Assembly: GCA_022072405.1 (NCBI GenBank)
Contig: JAJVHX010000011.1
Span: 62,001-126,000, forward strand
Length of the DNA stretch: 64,000 nt
Origin: Phycisphaerae bacterium
GTDB taxonomy: Bacteria; Planctomycetota; Phycisphaerae; UBA1845; CAIVHJ01
Reading direction: 5' to 3'
Part shown: positions 18,119 to 26,841 of the stretch, piece by piece
How the letters are laid out: the number at the start of each line of letters is the position of its first letter
Position numbering within the stretch: the first letter of the stretch is position 1
The notes under the pieces: model-generated
What the model was told of the DNA's origin: nothing
The model's database searches: none
What the model saw: the letters and a program-made list of their open reading frames with translations, nothing else
Program-made: the position numbers and the translations under genes

Positions 18119-19291
18119 ATGCGCTTAAAGTTGCTGTATCTCTTGCGAAATCTACTGCGTAATCCGCGGCGGTCGCTGCTGACCTGTGCGGCGGTTGGGT
18201 TGCCGGTGATGATCTATGTATTGTCGATGTCGGTGGTGGATGGGGTCGAGCGGTTTCTGGATAATTCGATGACGCAATTACGGCTGGCGGTGACGCAGAA
18301 GACCTCGATCATTAACCCGTTGCCGGCGGGCTACCGTAAAAAAATTGCAGCGCTCGATCCTTCAAGTCAACGAATCATCGCGGTTTGCGGCATGTCCTGG
18401 ATCGGCGGTCGGATCGAGGGCGACCCCCGGCCACTCTCCACCCTGGCAGTCGATCGAGATGCATTTATTTCCGCCTTTCCGGAGTTTCAGTTGAGTGAAG
18501 ACGAGCAGGCTGCCTGGATGCGCGATCGCCGGGCGATCATTCTTGGCCGTTCCACTGCTCGACAATTCGGCTGGCAGGTCGGCGATCGGATCACGCTGAT
18601 ACCCTCCCTGCCGCCTTACTCGCCGATGGAGTTTCATGTCATCTCGACGGCGGAGAAGGCCACCGATCCCTCCACCAACTGGTGCCACCATGCCTACTGG
18701 GATGAGATCAAGAAACAGTCCGGTTACCCCGCTGAAATTGTGGGATTCCTGTTCATCAAGTGTGCGACCCGACAGGATATGGATTACTACCGCGTGGCGA
18801 TCGATGATTTTTTCGCCAATTATTCCGACGCCACCAAGACGCAGGACGAGAAGGCCTTCATGAACGAGTTTATCACGCAGCAGTTCAACCTGCCGCGCAA
18901 CCTGAGCATCCTCTCGGCGGTAACGGTGTTTGTCGCCATCATGGCTGCGGGAAATACGATGAGTATGAATTTCCGGGATCGCTTCAGCGAATTGGCCACG
19001 ATGAAGGCGCTGGGTTTTGGCCGCTGGACGCTCTTCAGCCAGGTGCAGGGCGAAAGCCTGCTGCTCTGTCTGCTGGGTGGGGCGGTGGGGGCGTTTGTAC
19101 CTTACTGGGCGTTTAATTATTCTCCGCTGCGGAATTTTACCGTGCCGTTGATCCAGCAACTCGAAGTGACGATGGTGGTCTGCCTGCAGGCCTTGCTGAT
19201 TTCAGCCGGGGTCGGTGTGATCGCTGCAGCCTGGCCGGCGATTCAGGCTTGGCGACTCAGCGTCGTCACCGCACTGCGCAATCAGGAATAG
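18119..19291 (+). CDS. FtsX/MacB-type ABC permease (first of two)
   Basis: Membrane subunit of about 390 residues. It has the FtsX-like layout: an N-terminal helix (VGLPVMIYVLSMSVV), a large periplasmic MacB core domain (about residues 50-255), then three C-terminal helices beginning LSAVTVFVAIMAAGNTMSM and ending before WRLSVVTALRNQE. The motif FSELATMKALGFGRWTLF between the last helices is the family's coupling region. The frame opens at 18059, inside the inverted-repeat element. The true start is ATG 18119, just beyond the element and its 8-bp duplication, and no SD is left in front of it. It pairs with the ATPase upstream and with the second permease at 20236. Confidence 0.9.
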   Translation: MRLKLLYLLRNLLRNPRRSLLTCAAVGLPVMIYVLSMSVVDGVERFLDNSMTQLRLAVTQKTSIINPLPAGYRKKIAALDPSSQRIIAVCGMSWIGGRIEGDPRPLSTLAVDRDAFISAFPEFQLSEDEQAAWMRDRRAIILGRSTARQFGWQVGDRITLIPSLPPYSPMEFHVISTAEKATDPSTNWCHHAYWDEIKKQSGYPAEIVGFLFIKCATRQDMDYYRVAIDDFFANYSDATKTQDEKAFMNEFITQQFNLPRNLSILSAVTVFVAIMAAGNTMSMNFRDRFSELATMKALGFGRWTLFSQVQGESLLLCLLGGAVGAFVPYWAFNYSPLRNFTVPLIQQLEVTMVVCLQALLISAGVGVIAAAWPAIQAWRLSVVTALRNQE

Positions 19292-19292
19292 T

Positions 19293-19380
19293 GCTACTGG
19301 TATCGTTTGAACCCAAGTCATACACCATACGGTAAATACCGCTCCCTTACGGTCGCGGCTCGGTGAAACGATACCCGCAG
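19293..19380. repeat. Inverted-repeat element B, second copy in the same orientation
   Basis: Homologous to element A over its length, sharing the interior block CCGCTCCCTTACGG-TCGCGGCTCGGTGAAAC without change. The terminal stem is GGTATCGTTT (19299-19308) with AAACGATACC (19366-19375). These three bases per arm differ from copy A, but both arms changed together, so pairing is kept. The outermost bases are less well matched and I see no flanking duplication, which suggests an older insertion. It begins two bases after the permease stop codon. Confidence 0.8.
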
Positions 19381-19495
19381 GTAAATCACTGGACAAGAAT
19401 ATTTGTATGGTTAACAATAGCAGTTCTAAACCTTGGTTCCGCCTGAAAATCGGACCACATCCAAGACAACACACGTGAAAACAGGGATATCAATC

Positions 19496-20188
19496 ATGAA
19501 AGCTTATGGCGCAGAATTTCTGGGTACTTTTTGGCTGGTGCTGGGGGGGTGCGGGAGCGCAGTATTAGCCGCTGCATTTCCAGAGGTCGGTATTGGTTTG
19601 CATGGCGTGTCATTGGCCTTTGGGTTGACGGTGCTGACCATGGCTTATGCAATAGGTCATATTTCCGGTTGTCATCTCAATCCGGCCGTATCAATCGGGT
19701 TATGGGCCGGTGGACGATTTTCAGCATCTCAATTGATTCCATATATTTTTTCCCAGGTGCTTGGTGCGATCGCGGCCGGGGGCGTGCTCTATCTGATCGC
19801 CGGAGGGAAGGCCGGGTTTGATGTGGTTGCATCAGGCTTTGCCAGTAATGGGTATGGTGAACATTCACCGGGTCAATATTCCATGACGGCCGCCGTTATC
19901 ACCGAAGTCGTGATGACCCTGTTTTTCCTGCTGGTCATTATGGGTTCCACGGACCGTCGAGCACCGGCGGGCTTTGCCCCGATCGCCATAGGCTTGGCGC
20001 TGACATTAATCCACCTGATCAGCATCCCGATTACCAACACCTCGGTGAATCCCGCCCGGAGTACCGGAGTGGCTGTTTATGTAGGTGGCTGGGCGGTTGG
20101 CCAATTGTGGCTCTTTTGGGTGGCGCCGATTATTGGGGCAGTGTTGGGTGCAACGATCTACCGCTGGCTGGGTGATGATCGGAAATAG
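19496..20188 (+). CDS. aqpZ: Aquaporin Z-type water channel
   Basis: Six-helix MIP-family channel of 230 residues. Both half-helix motifs are present: [11 protein letters not shown] and [11 protein letters not shown]. The selectivity-filter histidine is in [11 protein letters not shown], with the arginine in NPARS. This combination is that of a water-specific AqpZ rather than a glycerol facilitator. ATG 19496 has AGGGA 8 bases upstream; an earlier start at 19433 adds an atypical hydrophilic leader. It lies between the two permease genes of one ABC system, so it looks like a later insertion into that operon. The adjacent inverted-repeat element B is consistent with local rearrangement. Confidence 0.95.
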   Translation: MKAYGAEFLGTFWLVLGGCGSAVLAAAFPEVGIGLHGVSLAFGLTVLTMAYAIGHISGCHLNPAVSIGLWAGGRFSASQLIPYIFSQVLGAIAAGGVLYLIAGGKAGFDVVASGFASNGYGEHSPGQYSMTAAVITEVVMTLFFLLVIMGSTDRRAPAGFAPIAIGLALTLIHLISIPITNTSVNPARSTGVAVYVGGWAVGQLWLFWVAPIIGAVLGATIYRWLGDDRK

Positions 20189-20235
20189 TGATGCTGGCCT
20201 CTGGTAGATCATGAAATTCAGCATGGGGCGATACG

Positions 20236-21405
20236 GTGGCGTTGCCGTGGTCGTATAGTTGGCGGAGCCTGATGGTACGGCGGCTGAGCAGCCTGCTGAC
20301 CTTTGTGGTGGTCAGTGTGGTGGTGCTGGTGCTGGCGGTGCTGCTGTCGTTTGCGGCGGGGATCCGGGCATCACTGAAATCGAGCGGGCATCCGGAAAAT
20401 ATTCTGGTACTCAAATCCGGTGCGACGGCGGAAAGCACCAGCATTCTCAGCCCGGATGAAGTGAATCGCATGGTTCAGACGCCGGGCGTGGCGAACAGCA
20501 CCACAGGCGAACTGCTGATCAGCCCTGAACTGTGCGTCCAGACTTCGATACCCCGGCAGGGCAGTGGGGCGATGGCCAATGTGGCGATTCGCGGGGTGGA
20601 GCCGATGGCGTTCGAAGTGCATCCCGAAGTGCGAATTGTCGCGGGTCGGTGTTTTGAACCCGGAGTGCTGGAAGCAGTCGTCGGTAAGGCAGCCAGCGAA
20701 CGATTTTCCGGGTTGCAGGTCGGCAGCCTGGTGCAACTGGGGCGGCTGAATAATCAGGTCTTCGAAGTAGTGGGGATCTTTGAGGCAGGGGGCAACGCTT
20801 TCGAGAGCGAAATCTGGACAGCCCGCACGACGCTGGCCAGTTCCTATGATCGCCGTTACATTTCCAGCGTCGCGATGCGCATCGAATCTCCTGCGGCAGT
20901 GCCGACCTCGCTGGACTATATCAATGGCCCAGCCGTTCGGCTGCAGGCAAAGACCGAGCTGAATTATTACGAAGAACTTTCTTCCAAAACCCGCGAGATC
21001 GTACTGCTCAGCTCGGTGCTGATTTTCATCATGGGAATCGGTGCAGTTTTTGCAGTGGCCAACACCATGCATGCCGCCGTGGACAGCCGTCGCCGTGAAA
21101 TCGCCATGCTGCGAACGCTTGGATTTTCACGCCGTTCAATCGGGCTGGCATTCTGGTTCGAATCGTTGATCATCTGCCTGCTGGCCTGCGGTTGCGGACT
21201 GGCGGGGAGCATGGCTTTCAGCGGCACGAAACAGGATTTTCTCTCCGATGCCACCTGGACGGTTCTGGCTTATCAATTACAGGTGACACCCGACATTGCG
21301 TTGACAGCCATCATACTGGCGGTGACGGTGGGGACACTGGGTGCGGTGCTGCCGGCGTGGAGAGCTTCGCGCGTACCGATTCTGGAAGCGCTGCGAAAGG
21401 CGTGA
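20236..21405 (+). CDS. FtsX/MacB-type ABC permease (second of two)
   Basis: A 389-residue membrane subunit with the MacB topology: a first helix near the N-terminus (LTFVVVSVVVLVLAVLL), a periplasmic domain of about 210 residues, and three C-terminal helices starting IVLLSSVLIFIMGIGAVFAVANTM. The coupling segment reads RRREIAMLRTLGFSRRSIG and the last helix ends PAWRASRVPILEALRKA, both typical. The start is GTG 20236. It is only distantly similar to the permease at 18119, as expected for a heterodimeric pair. The adaptor protein gene follows after about 90 bases, so ATPase, permease 1, permease 2 and adaptor form one functional set. Confidence 0.9.
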   Translation: MALPWSYSWRSLMVRRLSSLLTFVVVSVVVLVLAVLLSFAAGIRASLKSSGHPENILVLKSGATAESTSILSPDEVNRMVQTPGVANSTTGELLISPELCVQTSIPRQGSGAMANVAIRGVEPMAFEVHPEVRIVAGRCFEPGVLEAVVGKAASERFSGLQVGSLVQLGRLNNQVFEVVGIFEAGGNAFESEIWTARTTLASSYDRRYISSVAMRIESPAAVPTSLDYINGPAVRLQAKTELNYYEELSSKTREIVLLSSVLIFIMGIGAVFAVANTMHAAVDSRRREIAMLRTLGFSRRSIGLAFWFESLIICLLACGCGLAGSMAFSGTKQDFLSDATWTVLAYQLQVTPDIALTAIILAVTVGTLGAVLPAWRASRVPILEALRKA

Positions 21406-21497
21406 CCGGGTGCTATAATACGCGCGTCGAAGTTGCGGAGCGACTTCGGCAGCAGTGAGTTTTCCACCTGCCCTATCCTCCGCGCGGGGTTGCAGTT

Positions 21498-22733
21498 GTG
21501 AATCAGGAATTGAAATCGCAGTTACAGTCGCTCACGATTCCGAACGAACGACGTCAGGCGACCAGGAGCGGTCGGCCACGGCGGAATCGGCTGGTTGGGG
21601 TGGTCATGTTGCTGCTTCTGGTAGTGGTGGGTGGGGGAGCATGGTGGCAGTCTCAACAGGACCACTCGGCCAACAGCCGCACTTATGAGCTGTATACCGT
21701 GCAAGCCGTCGGCGCGGATGAGCTGCCTGCGGTGCTGGTGGCTACTGGAGAGATCGTATCGGATCATCAGGTTGAGGTGGCAACCAAGGTTTCGGGTCAG
21801 ATTGTCGATTTGAAATTTGAGCAGGGCGATACGGTTCAGCAGGGCCAGGTGCTGGCCCGGATCGAAAATGTGTTGTACAAGGCACGGCGGGATGAAGCGG
21901 CTGCACAGCTGGTCAAGTCGAAGGCCAATTTGGCCTATCAGCAATTCAATTTCAATCGGGTCTCGCAATTAATGCATGATACGGTGGCGGCGGAGCTGGA
22001 GCTGGCTGTGGCCCGACGCGATCTCGATGAAGCACAGGCCCAGGAGCTGGCCGACCAGGCGGCGCTCGATTTCATGCAGAAGATGCTGACCGACTGCGAA
22101 GTGATCGCCCCGATCGCCGGTGTGATCCTGGAGCGGAATGTCGAGGTGGGCGATTTCGTGGCAGCGGAAGGTGGGATCGGCGCTAATGCCAATGCGCAGT
22201 TCGGCACCATCGCCGATATGACGAAATTGCGGGTGGAGGTGGATATCAGCGAATTGGATATCAATCGTCTCCGGGCCGGTCTGCCCTGCCGGGTGGTTCC
22301 CGACGCCTACAAGGATCGGCGCTATCGCGGCACGGTGTTGTGGATTGATCCGGCAGCCAATTACGCCAAAGCCACCGTGCAGGTCAAAGTGCGGATTCAT
22401 GAACCCGATGTTTACCTGCGCGTGGAAGGGGCTGCCCGGGTGAGCTTCCTGCCCGATCTCGCCGAAGCGGAGATGGCGCGCAGCATCTGGATACCGGTGA
22501 AGGCCTTACTGGCGGCACCCTCAGCAGACACCGACCACCGACAAATCTGGGTGATGCAGGCGGGCCGGGGAGAAAAACGCGAGATCGAAGTCGGCCCGGT
22601 AGCGGGTGGCTGGATATTGGTTCGCGCAGGGCTGGCGGATAATGAGGTTATCGTGGCGAGCCAGCCGGATGATTTCAATCCACATGAAAATAATAGCACC
22701 ATACCCACAGCACAACGAATCAACGCGAATTAA
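21498..22733 (+). CDS. MacA/HlyD-like periplasmic adaptor subunit
   Basis: Membrane-fusion protein of 411 residues. A cytoplasmic N-terminus rich in Arg is followed by one membrane helix (VVMLLLLVVVGGGAWW). The beta-barrel/lipoyl half-motifs flank a helical hairpin: ATKVSGQIVDLKFEQGDTVQQGQVLARIE and CEVIAPIAGVILERNVEVGDFV. A beta-barrel domain (TKLRVEVDISELDINRL) and a membrane-proximal domain (VGPVAGGWILVRAGLADNEVIV) follow. In MacAB-type systems this part links the inner-membrane permease to an outer-membrane channel; no TolC-like gene is adjacent. It starts at GTG 21498. The substrate is unknown. Confidence 0.9.
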   Translation: MNQELKSQLQSLTIPNERRQATRSGRPRRNRLVGVVMLLLLVVVGGGAWWQSQQDHSANSRTYELYTVQAVGADELPAVLVATGEIVSDHQVEVATKVSGQIVDLKFEQGDTVQQGQVLARIENVLYKARRDEAAAQLVKSKANLAYQQFNFNRVSQLMHDTVAAELELAVARRDLDEAQAQELADQAALDFMQKMLTDCEVIAPIAGVILERNVEVGDFVAAEGGIGANANAQFGTIADMTKLRVEVDISELDINRLRAGLPCRVVPDAYKDRRYRGTVLWIDPAANYAKATVQVKVRIHEPDVYLRVEGAARVSFLPDLAEAEMARSIWIPVKALLAAPSADTDHRQIWVMQAGRGEKREIEVGPVAGGWILVRAGLADNEVIVASQPDDFNPHENNSTIPTAQRINAN

Positions 22734-22798
22734 TCAATTCCACGGTATTCGCTGACGCAGCACAATTCTGATAGAGAACTGGCGGGATCAATCGGGTA

Positions 22799-22828
22799 TT
22801 GCCACGAATGGCCGGCGTGCAGTATTGT
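22799..22828 (+). promoter_or_regulatory. Weak candidate promoter of the PTS-mannosidase operon
   Basis: TTGCCA (22799-22804) and TATTGT (22823-22828) are spaced by 18 bases, about 27 bases before the EIIC start. No convincing operator palindrome or catabolite-response element overlaps it, and no regulator gene is linked. Confidence 0.3.
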
Positions 22829-22854
22829 ATGGGGGCACGCTTTGGGGATGTTGC

Positions 22855-23892
22855 ATGATAGAAGCCCTGAAGAATTTACGACAACATCTACTGACCGGTG
22901 TTTCCTATGCCATCCCGTTCATCGCCTGCGGCGGAATCATGATTGCCGCCGGTATCGCCTTCGTGCCAATGGGTGTTGATGGCCCTGAATTCAGTAATGC
23001 TCCCATCCCCAAATTAATCAACGATATCGGCTCCGCGGCTTTCAAGCTGCTGCTACCGGTACTGGCGGGTTATATCGCCTACGCCATAGCAGGTCGGCCA
23101 GGACTGGTGCCCGGATTTATTGGTGGTTACCTGTCGGGCGATATTCACGCTGGTTTTCTCGGGGCGATTTTCATCGGGTTGATCGCCGGCTGGATCGTCA
23201 ACCAGATCAAATTGATTCCCGTCCCCAAATATATCAAGCCGATCATGCCCATACTGATTATCCCCATCGTCTCCTCGACCATTGTCGGTGTACTCATGCT
23301 CAAGGTGCTGGGCATGCCAATAGCGAGCTTGATGAGTGGACTGGGTGAATGGTTAAAGGGAATGCAGACAGGTAATGCGGTCGTGTTGGCGATGGTGCTG
23401 GGGGCGATGATCGCGTTCGATATGGGCGGCCCGGTCAATAAGGCGGCGTTCTTTTTTGGGTCTGCCCTGATCGAGCAAGAGCAATACAGCGTCATGGGTG
23501 CCTGCGCCGCCGCCATCTGCACACCGCCACTGGGCATGGGGTTGGCTTCTTTACTGCGTCGCCAATTATGGAAGGAAGAGGAACGTGAAGCCGGCATTGC
23601 GGCATTGACCATGGGCATGATCGGGATCACGGAAGGTGCCATTCCCTTCGCGGCGGCTGATCCGGTGCGCGTCATACCCTGCATCATGCTCGGTTCAATG
23701 GTAGCCTCCACAATAGCCATGCTGGGTGGAGTCGGCGATCATGCTCCGCACGGCGGGCCGATCGTTCTGCCCGTGGTGGATCACCGCCTGATGTACATCG
23801 TGGCTATTATTGCGGGTACGCTGGTCACGGCGCTGGCCATTACTTTTTTGAAATCGTTGAAAAAGAGTACTGCGATCGAGGACCACCCATGA
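22855..23892 (+). CDS. PTS fructose/mannitol-superfamily EIIC membrane component
   Basis: Sugar-translocating membrane subunit of about 345 residues in the fructose EIIC family. The opening HLLTGVSYAIPFIACGGIMIAAGIAF is the family hallmark, followed by GRPGLVPGFIGGYLSG, GPVNKAAFFFG and MGMIGITEGAIPFAAADP. About nine or ten hydrophobic segments are visible. The start is ATG 22855; an upstream frame from 22825 looks non-coding. EIIB overlaps the stop by 4 bases (ATGA). In E. coli a related EIIC together with a GH38 mannosidase takes up mannosylglycerate (MngA/MngB), which makes a mannoside or mannose/fructose the likely substrate here. The substrate is inference from context. Confidence 0.93.
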   Translation: MIEALKNLRQHLLTGVSYAIPFIACGGIMIAAGIAFVPMGVDGPEFSNAPIPKLINDIGSAAFKLLLPVLAGYIAYAIAGRPGLVPGFIGGYLSGDIHAGFLGAIFIGLIAGWIVNQIKLIPVPKYIKPIMPILIIPIVSSTIVGVLMLKVLGMPIASLMSGLGEWLKGMQTGNAVVLAMVLGAMIAFDMGGPVNKAAFFFGSALIEQEQYSVMGACAAAICTPPLGMGLASLLRRQLWKEEEREAGIAALTMGMIGITEGAIPFAAADPVRVIPCIMLGSMVASTIAMLGGVGDHAPHGGPIVLPVVDHRLMYIVAIIAGTLVTALAITFLKSLKKSTAIEDHP

Positions 23893-24188
23893 AGATCGTC
23901 GCCATTACCACCTGTCCCACGGGCATTGCTCATACCTATATGGCTGCTGAGCAACTCGAAAAGGCAGCCCGGACGCTGGGCCATCAGATCAAAGTTGAGA
24001 CCCAGGGAGCGATGGGTATCGAGAATCGCCTGACGTCACAAGATATTCAGGCGGCGGAGGTGGTCCTCTTCGCGGCGGCCATCGAAATTGAAGAGCAGGA
24101 GCGTTTCGACGGTAAAAAGATGGTGAAGATTGGGATTCAGGAGGCGATTAAGGATCCCGTAGCCGTGCTCCAGCGGATCACACACTAA
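23889..24188 (+). CDS. PTS fructose-type EIIB phosphocarrier
   Basis: Free-standing EIIB of 99 residues, covering the normal EIIB-Fru domain from end to end. The phosphorylated cysteine is Cys9 in ITTCPTGIAHTYMAA, the family signature. The protein passes phosphate from EIIA to the incoming sugar at EIIC. It overlaps the EIIC gene by 4 bases and precedes the HPr-EI-EIIA fusion by about 60 bases. In most bacteria EIIB and EIIC of this family are fused; here they are separate while the other three PTS domains are fused. Confidence 0.95.
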   Translation: MKIVAITTCPTGIAHTYMAAEQLEKAARTLGHQIKVETQGAMGIENRLTSQDIQAAEVVLFAAAIEIEEQERFDGKKMVKIGIQEAIKDPVAVLQRITH

Positions 24189-24248
24189 GCCGCCAGCTGT
24201 AATGCGGAGGATGCTGCGTTCATCGTGAGTGAACGTAGCCGATGAACC

Positions 24249-26819
24249 ATGGAGAATGTGGAGCGTCACACCGCCGGCAACCAATATTCCATCACCTTTC
24301 GCTGCCCGCTCGCCAACGGGTTTCACGCCCGCCCAGCCAGTCAGTTGGCGGCGCTCACCGGTCGTTTCGCATCATCATTCCTGCTGATCAATGAGCGGAC
24401 CAGGGCTTGCGTCAACGCCAAAAGCGTTCTGGCAATAATCACAGCTTCTATTCAGCACGATGATTCCTGCGAGCTGCAGATTTCCGGAACGGATGCTGTG
24501 GAAGCCGATCCCATATTACGCCGGTTCATTGAGCAGGAACTGCCGAAAGGTGATGATCAACTGCCGCCGCTTACGGACGCACCGAATCGACCCTGGCCTC
24601 GTTTGTTACGACAGGAGCCGCTGGAGTGGCTCTCCGGGCGGGGGGTTAGTGGCGGTGTCGGTCGGGGCATCGCCGTGATTTCAACAGCTGCGAAGCTTTG
24701 GTATGAACCGGGGATGGACGAACCGGCGGCGGCGGTTTCTATGGAGTTGGAAAAAATTCATCATGCCCTGGCACGGGTTCGCCAGGCGCTGGCGCAACAA
24801 TTGCAAAAATCTTCCGGCGGTGTCGTTGCGGGCATTCTACAGGTACATCTGGCCATGGTCGAGGATCACGCGCTACACGAACGGCTGACTCTGGAAATCG
24901 AGGCGGGGCGATCCAGCGGGCAGGCCATCCGTGCCGTGATCGAGCATTTTTCACATTCATTGAAAAACGCAGAGAGCGCTTATTTTCGGGAACGGATCAC
25001 CGATCTGGAGGATATCGGCGGGCAGTTATTATCTGCGATCTACGGTCGGCCAAAGACGATTCAGGAAATTACCCTCAGCGCACCCGCGGTGGTAGTTGCT
25101 GAAAATCTGACGCTCCGGCAGTTCCTGTCACTGGATCGACGCTTTCTGCGGGGGCTGGTGCTGGAGCACAGCGGAACGACGGGTCACGTGGTGATACTGG
25201 CTCGGGCCCATGCTGTTCCCACCGTTGTGGGCGTTGCTCATGCCCGGATGCTGCTGCTTCCCGAAAGGGAAATAGTTGTGGAAGCGAATCTGGGCCGTGT
25301 GATCCACGCCATTACCCCGGCGGTACAACGCTACTGCGAGCTGGAAGAGAGTAAACAACAGCAATACCAGCAACGCCTGCTTCGCCAGGCCCAACAACGG
25401 GCCATCACCTGCGACGGCCGATCGATCGAAATATCCGCCAATATTTCAAAGGCAGAGGAAATGACCGAAGCCATCGAACACAAAGCGGATGGTGTCGGCT
25501 TATTCAGGACAGAGATGCTTTTTTTGAATCGCGAGTCACAACCGAGTGAAGAAGAACAGTTCGCAGCGTATCGGCAGGTGGTGCAGGCGGCCGCCGGGCG
25601 ACCGGTCATTATCCGCACCCTTGATGTGGGGGGCGACAAACCGCTGCCCTATCTCGCCATCCCGCCGGAAGCCAATCCCTTTCTCGGCTGCCGAGGGGTG
25701 CGTCTCTATCCGGAATTTCGCGAACTGTTCATGACCCAGTTGCGGGCGATTCTGCGGGCATCTGCTGGGAGCAACATCTGGCTGATGGTACCCATGATTA
25801 CTCTGTGCGAAGAGATTTCCTGGGTCCGAGAGCGGATCAATGACACCCTGAAGGATTTTCAGCAACAGGGCATTGCTTACAACCCGGTGCTGCCGCTGGG
25901 CATCATGGTGGAGATACCGTCGGCGGCGCTGAGCATCGCCCAACTGGCGACGGAGGTGGATTTTTTCAGCATCGGTACCAATGACCTGGCCCAGTATTTT
26001 TTTGCGGTGGATCGAGACAGTGCCACAGTTGGGACACTGGGGGGTGTGCGTCATCCCGCTTTTCTAAAACTGTTACGGGACATCACTCGCACTGCGCGGC
26101 GACACGGCAAATGGGTGGGCCTGTGCGGCGAGATGGCTGATCGGAAGGAACACCTGCCGCTGCTGTTGGGATTGGGCTTGGATGAAATCAGTATTTCACC
26201 CGCTCAGATACCAGCCATGAAAAGCATGGTGAGGCGATGGTCGCAAAGCGAGTGTCGGCAACTGTTGAAACGGGCGCTAGCTTGTCGTACGGCTGTTGAA
26301 GTGGAGGAATTGCTGAAAAATGTGCACCGGAATGTTCAGGCGTTGCCGCTGCTCGAACCTGAACTGCTGCGCCTGGAATCGACAAGTTGCAGCCGTGAGG
26401 AGGTCATCAAGGAACTGGCGGACCTGCTGTACATTAATGAGCGCTGTGACGAGCCGCTGCTGGTCGAGGAAGCATTATGGACCCGGGAGGAGGTATTTTC
26501 CACCGGGCTGGGTTATGGTTTCGCCGTTCCGCATTGTAAATCAGCAGCGGTGAAGGTGAATTCGCTCGGACTCGTGCGCCTGCAACAGGCGGTATCCTGG
26601 CCCAGCGTTGATGATCAGCCGGTTGACAGCGTGCTGCTGTTGGCTCTGAATGATCGTGAGGGAGCCGAGCATCATCTGAAGATTTTCGCCCGCCTGGCTC
26701 GTAAGCTGATGCATGAGGAATTTCGCCGGCAATTACGTTCTGCAAATAATAATGAATCTCTTTGTCGCTACCTGATGGAAGAATTAGAGATTACAATTCC
26801 CCCGGACCGCAACGAGTAA
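24249..26819 (+). CDS. HPr-EI-EIIA(Fru) fusion: complete PTS phosphorelay in one protein
   Basis: An 856-residue multiphosphoryl transfer protein. The N-terminal HPr domain (about 1-100) has His26 in ANGFHARPAS and a serine at the HPr-kinase position (NAKSVL). The central enzyme I (about 130-690) has the phosphohistidine near residue 313 in SGTTGHVVILARA, PEP-site segments GLFRTEMLF and RTLDVGGDK, and the catalytic Cys626 in LCGEMADR. The C-terminal EIIA-Fru domain (about 700-856) has His762 in GFAVPHCKS. All phosphorylation sites are present, so PEP can feed EIIB directly without general PTS proteins. The EI active-site loop departs from the usual GG(R/K)TSH but keeps the histidine. Domain order is HPr, EI, EIIA, unlike E. 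coli FruB (EIIA, then FPr). Confidence 0.95.
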   Translation: MENVERHTAGNQYSITFRCPLANGFHARPASQLAALTGRFASSFLLINERTRACVNAKSVLAIITASIQHDDSCELQISGTDAVEADPILRRFIEQELPKGDDQLPPLTDAPNRPWPRLLRQEPLEWLSGRGVSGGVGRGIAVISTAAKLWYEPGMDEPAAAVSMELEKIHHALARVRQALAQQLQKSSGGVVAGILQVHLAMVEDHALHERLTLEIEAGRSSGQAIRAVIEHFSHSLKNAESAYFRERITDLEDIGGQLLSAIYGRPKTIQEITLSAPAVVVAENLTLRQFLSLDRRFLRGLVLEHSGTTGHVVILARAHAVPTVVGVAHARMLLLPEREIVVEANLGRVIHAITPAVQRYCELEESKQQQYQQRLLRQAQQRAITCDGRSIEISANISKAEEMTEAIEHKADGVGLFRTEMLFLNRESQPSEEEQFAAYRQVVQAAAGRPVIIRTLDVGGDKPLPYLAIPPEANPFLGCRGVRLYPEFRELFMTQLRAILRASAGSNIWLMVPMITLCEEISWVRERINDTLKDFQQQGIAYNPVLPLGIMVEIPSAALSIAQLATEVDFFSIGTNDLAQYFFAVDRDSATVGTLGGVRHPAFLKLLRDITRTARRHGKWVGLCGEMADRKEHLPLLLGLGLDEISISPAQIPAMKSMVRRWSQSECRQLLKRALACRTAVEVEELLKNVHRNVQALPLLEPELLRLESTSCSREEVIKELADLLYINERCDEPLLVEEALWTREEVFSTGLGYGFAVPHCKSAAVKVNSLGLVRLQQAVSWPSVDDQPVDSVLLLALNDREGAEHHLKIFARLARKLMHEEFRRQLRSANNNESLCRYLMEELEITIPPDRNE

Positions 26820-26841
26820 TCACTTCGCCAGGAGCCTGAAC

